Of a DNA stretch of 46,074 bases, positions 41,794 through 46,074 are shown in pieces. The DNA is from DATLXH01 sp035576005. Its GTDB lineage: Bacteria; Acidobacteriota; Thermoanaerobaculia; Gp7-AA8. The stretch lies in the NCBI GenBank assembly GCA_035576005.1, contig DATLXH010000096.1, forward strand, positions 1 through 46,074, in the 5' to 3' direction. A program made the translations under genes and the position numbers. The notes under the pieces are model-generated. The model did not search any database, was not told the origin of the DNA, and saw nothing but the letters and a program-made list of their open reading frames with translations. Within the stretch, counting starts at the first letter, position 1. Every line of letters starts with the position of its first letter.

Positions 41794-42927
41794 TCAGGGA
41801 CCCGGGCTAACCATCCCCGGCTGCCGGAAGGCGCGGTCGTATCCCGTCATTTCTACGTAGCCCACGCCCCTCACCGGTGTGCGCTCGAAGCTCCCTTGAA
41901 CCGCGACAGCTCCTTCCCAGTATGTGATCTGCGTTGAGCTTCTGGTCAGTAGCTCCTGAGGCCGAAGACGCTCGGTCACCTTGATTGACAGATTGAGGGG
42001 GAGCACGTCGATCTGCCATCCCATCGGATAACGGGCGCGACTCGCAGGAGAGGTCCAGCTGCCGAGGGCTTTGATACGGAACTGGTCGTTCCTGAGGTGA
42101 ATGACGCTTCCATCCGCCATCACGAAAGAGCCAGCGGAGGTTGCATCAGGCGATCCGTCACGTTTGCGGATCTGGTAGAGCATGAGCTCCGTCTCGTTAT
42201 CGAACTGGATCGAAAACCAGTCCCACCCCTGCTGACTCTCTCGCAACGTAGCGCTTCCGAATTCATGGTCCATCCATGCGATCCCTCGGCATGATTCCCA
42301 CTCATTCGCCACCCTGACTCTTCCGACGACCTCGATCCTCGTCAAAGAGTAGTAATGCGACGCGTAGCCAAGGCCCGCAGCTTTCACACTGATTCCGTTT
42401 TCGCCATGAATGGCGGGCGTCTTCATCGAGCGAAGAACGAGATCGATCGAATCGCCTCCACCGTCGGCCTGAAGCCTCACGCGACCGTCTGGAAGCGTCA
42501 CCGCCCTCCAGGACTCATTGAACACTTCCAGCCGCCCGACAGCCGCGTTCGCGGTGAAGAGGCTGCTTCTGTTGAGCTTCTCGTAGAAGCGGAACGCCTT
42601 CCTGCGAACGTCAGTGAGAGCGAAATGCGCAAGGGAGACGTCGCGTAGATCCCACTGACTATCGTTCGTCGACGCCGTCCGGTTTGTTCCAACCCGGAAG
42701 AATGTCAGCTCGAAGCCGTATTCCTTTCCAGACTTTGTCGTGAGGTGACCGGTGTAGTACCACCACTCGGTTCCGAACTCGGGATGCGAGCCATGATCGC
42801 GCGGGAACTCGAATTCATAGCCGGGAAGGGCCAGTCTGAATGGCTCGGGTTTCTGCTGCGCCACCGCTGGTGAGGAGACTAGAAAAACCAGCGCCAGAAT
42901 CAGACTGGACAACACTCCACCGCGCAT
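41794..42927 (-). CDS. Exported lipocalin-like (CrtC/AttH-type) protein
   Basis: This 377-residue protein has a signal peptide (MRGGVLSSLILALVFLVSSPAVAQ). Family features include YEFEFPRDHGSHPEFGTEWWYYTGHLTTKSGKEYGFELTFFRV and GIAWMDHEFGS, followed by two lipocalin-like halves (the family includes hydroxyneurosporene synthase CrtC and AttH). Most bacterial members are predicted carotenoid or lipid hydratases, or simply hydrophobic ligand binders. ATG 42927 is chosen for the signal peptide; the frame is open back to 43149, with ATG 42981 an alternative. It is convergent with the cytochrome gene. Confidence 0.83.
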   Translation of the reverse strand: MRGGVLSSLILALVFLVSSPAVAQQKPEPFRLALPGYEFEFPRDHGSHPEFGTEWWYYTGHLTTKSGKEYGFELTFFRVGTNRTASTNDSQWDLRDVSLAHFALTDVRRKAFRFYEKLNRSSLFTANAAVGRLEVFNESWRAVTLPDGRVRLQADGGGDSIDLVLRSMKTPAIHGENGISVKAAGLGYASHYYSLTRIEVVGRVRVANEWESCRGIAWMDHEFGSATLRESQQGWDWFSIQFDNETELMLYQIRKRDGSPDATSAGSFVMADGSVIHLRNDQFRIKALGSWTSPASRARYPMGWQIDVLPLNLSIKVTERLRPQELLTRSSTQITYWEGAVAVQGSFERTPVRGVGYVEMTGYDRAFRQPGMVSPGP

Positions 42928-43171
42928 TGCGGTCTCGGCTCGATTCGAATTGAGACTTCGGCTCAGAGTACGAGCATTCATTCTGCCCGAATCCCGGAGC
43001 TGCAAGGCTCGCAGCCGCCAGTCAGGGGGCACGCTGCAAACTACACCCAGCCAGGACTCGTTCATCTTTTGCATTCGGGTTCGAAGGTCGCGCTTCGAGC
43101 GCTCGCACTCGAAGGGTCTCGTTCCAACCCTGCACTCCGCATTCCGCATTCTTCGGCTACCTTCCGCGATC

Positions 43172-43177
43172 TATAAT
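43172..43177 (+). promoter_or_regulatory. Consensus -10 box (TATAAT) before a start codon
   Basis: TATAAT at 43172-43177 ends ten bases before the ATG at 43188, and no ribosome-binding site is present between them. A transcript would start only a few bases before the ATG, so the mRNA would have almost no leader. No strong -35 is apparent. Confidence 0.6.
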
Positions 43178-43187
43178 GCCGGTCTCC

Positions 43188-44993
43188 ATGGCAGAGCAAC
43201 TCTCAAGGCCCGGATCGCGGCTCAAGACGTCTCCCGAGCCCGCTATCCCGATTGAAGTGAATGATCTTGCCACGCTCGCGAGACGCTACGCAGATCAGGG
43301 GATGTACGAAGAATCGATTCACCTCTACGAAATGGCTGCCAAGCTGCAGCCAGGTTCTTCGGTCCTTAAAAACGACCTGCATCGTGTCCAGGATCTCAAG
43401 CGCCAGTCGGACGAGTCGCGCTTCGACGAGCTTCGCGCCGTCGTCAGAGCTGAGCGCGTACGCGACGAGATCGATTCGTCTCAGTACATTGGACTGGCGC
43501 GCTACTACGTGGCCAAGGATCAGACCGAAAAAGCAATCGAGATGCTCGAGATCTCCAAGCTCAAGACGCCGAACAACTACGAGCCTTTCGAGACGCTCGG
43601 TCAGCTGTACTACTCCGAAGGCGAATGGCAGTCGGCCGATCAGGAGATCTCCGAGGCTCGAAGGCTCAACCCATTCGATCGCGATCTGGCTGAGACTGCC
43701 GGGCGTATTTGTTTCGAGCTCAAGAATTTTGAGCGATCGATTGAGTGCTTCATCGACGCATTCCTCCTCTCAACGGATCAGAAAGGAGGCAGCTCCGAGC
43801 CGGTACGGCGGATGATCAATACGCTCAAGCGGCTGATCGACCTGGACAACCGGAAGCTGAACGCACTGATCAAGGATCGGGTGGATCTGCTGCAGCTCTC
43901 GACCGAACGTCTCGAGTATCGAAAAGAAAATCTATTTCGAATCGAGAGCCGCGGTGATCTCAAGGCAATCGCCGACAGGATCAGTCGTGGCGCTGAGAAA
44001 CGCGAGAGCCTGCTCTCGGTGTCTGCCGAGCTGCGCGGGCTGAGCATCTTTCAGCACATGAAAAACGATCAGATTTCCCGACTGGCACGTTACGCCCATC
44101 TCGAATCCTTCGGTCCCGGAGATTACATATTTCGCGAAGACGAGCGGTCGATGGACTTTTATGTCGGGCGTGGAGGGAGGTTTGAGATTCGGAAAGAAAC
44201 ACCGTTCGGGCCCCAGGTACTCGCTTCAATCGAACGGGACACCATCTTTGGCGAGATGAATTTCATTGATCGCACTCACCGCTCCACTGATGCGGTCGCT
44301 GTGGAGCCGTCCTCAACCTGCTACCTCTTTTCCTTCAGCGCACTCGACCAGATCATGGACGACGACAAGGAGATGGCTGTAGGGCTCCACTGGGCCTTCT
44401 GGCGCTCCCTGAGCGAGAAGGTACGACACGCGAACGAGCAGCTCAAACTGTTTTTTCAGGAAGACGCCCGGAAAGGTCATGGTCGTTCAAGGGTTGAATC
44501 GAAACGTGAGACGCAGGAGGTCCGCGGCGTCCGGTCAGAGGAGAAGGTCGACCTCTTTCGCGAGCGTGGCCTGTCAGCCGCTGAGATGAAACTGCTCGCA
44601 ACATTCTCTGCGGAGGAGCGATTCAGGGAAGGGTCGGTGGTATTCAGGGAGGGCGACGTAGGCGACAAGCTCTACATCGTTCTGGATGGGCGCGTACGCA
44701 TCTCCAAGTTCATTCCGGGAGTGGGAGAAGAGGCGCTCGCAGTCCTGGACCGAGGCGACTTTTTCGGCGAGATGGCGCTCATCGACGACAAGACTCGTTC
44801 GGCTGACGCGAAGGCGCACGAGACGGACGCGACTGTCCTGTCGATCGACCGCGCTACACTCAACGAGATTCTGTCGATGGACCCGAAAGCCTCGCTTCAA
44901 TTCCTCAACCTCCTCTGCCGCATGATCAGCCGGCGCCTGCGTGAGATTAACGACAAGATCGTTCAATGGAAGTACATGTCGGGCGGGTTCTGA
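43188..44993 (+). CDS. TPR protein with two cyclic-nucleotide-binding domains
   Basis: A 601-residue cytoplasmic protein. TPR units fill about 20-220 (ATLARRYADQGMYEESIHLYEMAAKLQP, EKAIEMLEISKLKTPNNYEPFETLGQLYYSEGEW). A first cNMP-binding domain lies near 280-420 (GDYIFREDERSMDFYV, IFGEMNFIDRTHRSTDAVAV) and a second near 465-585 (EGSVVFREGDVGDKLYIVLDGRVRISK, FFGEMALIDDKTRSADAKA). The phosphate-binding GEM...RS/TxDA signatures are clear. There is no DNA-binding or catalytic domain, so it is probably a nucleotide-responsive scaffold. ATG 43188 is chosen because the -10 box overlaps the alternative ATG 43176. Confidence 0.9.
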   Translation: MAEQLSRPGSRLKTSPEPAIPIEVNDLATLARRYADQGMYEESIHLYEMAAKLQPGSSVLKNDLHRVQDLKRQSDESRFDELRAVVRAERVRDEIDSSQYIGLARYYVAKDQTEKAIEMLEISKLKTPNNYEPFETLGQLYYSEGEWQSADQEISEARRLNPFDRDLAETAGRICFELKNFERSIECFIDAFLLSTDQKGGSSEPVRRMINTLKRLIDLDNRKLNALIKDRVDLLQLSTERLEYRKENLFRIESRGDLKAIADRISRGAEKRESLLSVSAELRGLSIFQHMKNDQISRLARYAHLESFGPGDYIFREDERSMDFYVGRGGRFEIRKETPFGPQVLASIERDTIFGEMNFIDRTHRSTDAVAVEPSSTCYLFSFSALDQIMDDDKEMAVGLHWAFWRSLSEKVRHANEQLKLFFQEDARKGHGRSRVESKRETQEVRGVRSEEKVDLFRERGLSAAEMKLLATFSAEERFREGSVVFREGDVGDKLYIVLDGRVRISKFIPGVGEEALAVLDRGDFFGEMALIDDKTRSADAKAHETDATVLSIDRATLNEILSMDPKASLQFLNLLCRMISRRLREINDKIVQWKYMSGGF

Positions 44994-45030
44994 TGGCGAA
45001 CGGAGTACTGCTTTTTTAGGAATCCCCGAA

Positions 45031-45930
45031 GTGTCCTATCCCATCCCTTTCCTGCTCTTCTTAGCCTTCACTTCCGGTGTGTACCTGATCTCCCGGCATC
45101 TGTTGCCGCCGCTTACCGGACTTCTCATTCTACTGACGCGAAGGACCCTCGGCGTCATCCTCCGAACAGCGTTCGTGAGCAGACTCATCATGTCGAGTCG
45201 AGAGCGCTTCTCCCCGCTGAAAGCCTACGCCCCGGTTGCGCTCGTTGTGGCCTCCGGAATGTTGGTGACCTTCTGGGCTGCCGACATCTTTTTCGACCTG
45301 GTAGAACTGCTTCACTCGAGCAGCGGCGTCCTCGAGGAGGTCGACACGACTGCTCACAGCTGGGCCAAAGAGTATCGAAGCGGGCCGGCCACTCTGTTTT
45401 TCACACTCTTCACTGTCGTCGGCGGACCCTCGGGGCTGGCTGTGATCCTGCTGCTGACAACACTGCTTCTATGCTGGAGGCGTCGCTTTCGCTGGGCGGC
45501 TTATCTGACGATCACCGCCCTTGGCGGAGGCGTCCTGAATCTCGCCCTCAAGCTGCATTTCGCGCGAGCACGTCCCGACTTGTCGATCGCATTGCGTCAT
45601 GCTGGAGGCTTCTCGTTTCCGAGCGGACATGCCATGGGGTCGATGGCCGTTTTCGCGGCCCTCGCGTACATAGCCATCCGCGCCTTTCCGACACCGCGCG
45701 AGCGCTCGGCCTCATTTGCCATCGCTGCCAGCGTCATACTCACCGTCGGACTCTCCCGCATCTATCTGGGGGTCCACTGGCTCTCCGATATTGGAGCCGG
45801 ATTCGCCGCGGGGGGCATCTGGGCCACGTTCACCACAGCCGCGTACGAATCCGTGCGAAGAATCCGCGCGATCAGGCGACGGATGGGAGCGGAAGCGATC
45901 GCCCTTGATACGGGCGAGTCGTCACGCTAA
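45031..45930 (+). CDS. PAP2-superfamily membrane phosphatase
   Basis: A 299-residue membrane protein with about six helices. The three PAP2 motifs are in order: KLHFARARPDL (KxxxxxxRP), FSFPSGHAMGS (PSGH) and SRIYLGVHWLSDIGAGF (SRxxxxxHxxxD). This group dephosphorylates lipids such as undecaprenyl pyrophosphate or phosphatidic acid. GTG 45031 is chosen because AGGA lies nine bases upstream; the frame is open from 44941 inside the previous gene. Its TAA stop is directly followed by a MITE-like element. Confidence 0.9.
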   Translation: MSYPIPFLLFLAFTSGVYLISRHLLPPLTGLLILLTRRTLGVILRTAFVSRLIMSSRERFSPLKAYAPVALVVASGMLVTFWAADIFFDLVELLHSSSGVLEEVDTTAHSWAKEYRSGPATLFFTLFTVVGGPSGLAVILLLTTLLLCWRRRFRWAAYLTITALGGGVLNLALKLHFARARPDLSIALRHAGGFSFPSGHAMGSMAVFAALAYIAIRAFPTPRERSASFAIAASVILTVGLSRIYLGVHWLSDIGAGFAAGGIWATFTTAAYESVRRIRAIRRRMGAEAIALDTGESSR

Positions 45931-46074
45931 CCCGCATTTCTCACAGACCTTTGTCGTGAGACGGCGGAGAGTGGCTTGGATGCGAGGCGCACGGCGATTT
46001 TGGGACGAAGGCATAGTCGACACTATGTCAAGGAGCGAAATTGCCGTGCAACGAAGCAGACAGGCCGCTATCCG
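45931..46074 (+). repeat. MITE-like element, type I, running off the window
   Basis: CCCGCATTTCTCACAGACC begins after CTAA (45927-45930), whose TAA is the stop of the PAP2 gene. The copy follows type I through the centre (CATAGT-CGAC-ACTATG) and into the right arm, and ends at the window edge before the right terminus. Confidence 0.88.

Overview
The window is GC-rich, gene-dense bacterial chromosome. The gene set is typical of a soil- or sediment-type heterotroph with a Gram-negative envelope: many exported peptidases, PQQ-type sugar dehydrogenases, a CBM9/DUF5916 outer-membrane protein, a metallopeptidase/TolB/BamA-like giant, an M56 sensor with a novel repeat tail, and lone receiver proteins. 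I infer Acidobacteriota or a close relative from this combination. There is no rRNA, tRNA, CRISPR, prophage or transposase gene.

Layout. 1-2.7 kb: repeat remnants, a small exported peptide, a degenerate pseudo-receiver/HisKA protein, and two lone receivers. 2.7-6.7 kb: a BlaI-type repressor, an M56 (BlaR1-like) membrane protease and an exported protein. The protease and the exported protein share 29-residue repeats, and the same palindromic operator (ACGAA-N4-TTCGT) lies in front of the repressor gene and of the exported protein gene. 6.7-15.4 kb: the DUF5916 protein, two PQQ-type sugar dehydrogenases, a DUF1028 protein and an RlmA-type rRNA methyltransferase. 15.4-24 kb: gamma-glutamyltransferase, the 1035-residue MA-peptidase/TolB/barrel protein, a third lone receiver, an exported Pcm-like methyltransferase, a small Pro-rich peptide and a TPR lipoprotein. 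24-33 kb: a beta-lactamase-fold/NamZ fusion, an NmrA-like reductase, a BON protein, a LURP-one protein, an M28 peptidase, and a compact msrB-msrA-L,D-transpeptidase cluster. 33-46 kb: an ABC-2 exporter pair, an amidohydrolase, an AI-2E-type permease, an M20 dipeptidase, a cytochrome c/copper monooxygenase protein, a CrtC/AttH-like lipocalin, a TPR + double cNMP-binding protein and a PAP2 phosphatase.

Many products act on the cell envelope or on peptides: NamZ and beta-lactamase fold, L,D-transpeptidase, GGT, M28, M20 and the M56 sensor. Envelope turnover, peptide scavenging and oxidative repair of exported proteins are recurrent themes.

Most distinctive is a dispersed family of intergenic elements. 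Intact copies are about 177-178 bp (type I, near-perfect palindromes) or 287 bp (type II). Their ends are CCCGCATTTCTCACAG...CTGTGAGAAATGCGGG, and the three intact pairs have 4-bp YTAR target duplications. Four copies begin at the stop codon of the upstream gene, the TAA/TAG being part of the target site. Copies differ by coordinated changes in both arms, which keeps the hairpin. No transposase is present, so this is a MITE-like population mobilised from elsewhere. Three further small palindromic repeat families occupy other gene ends.
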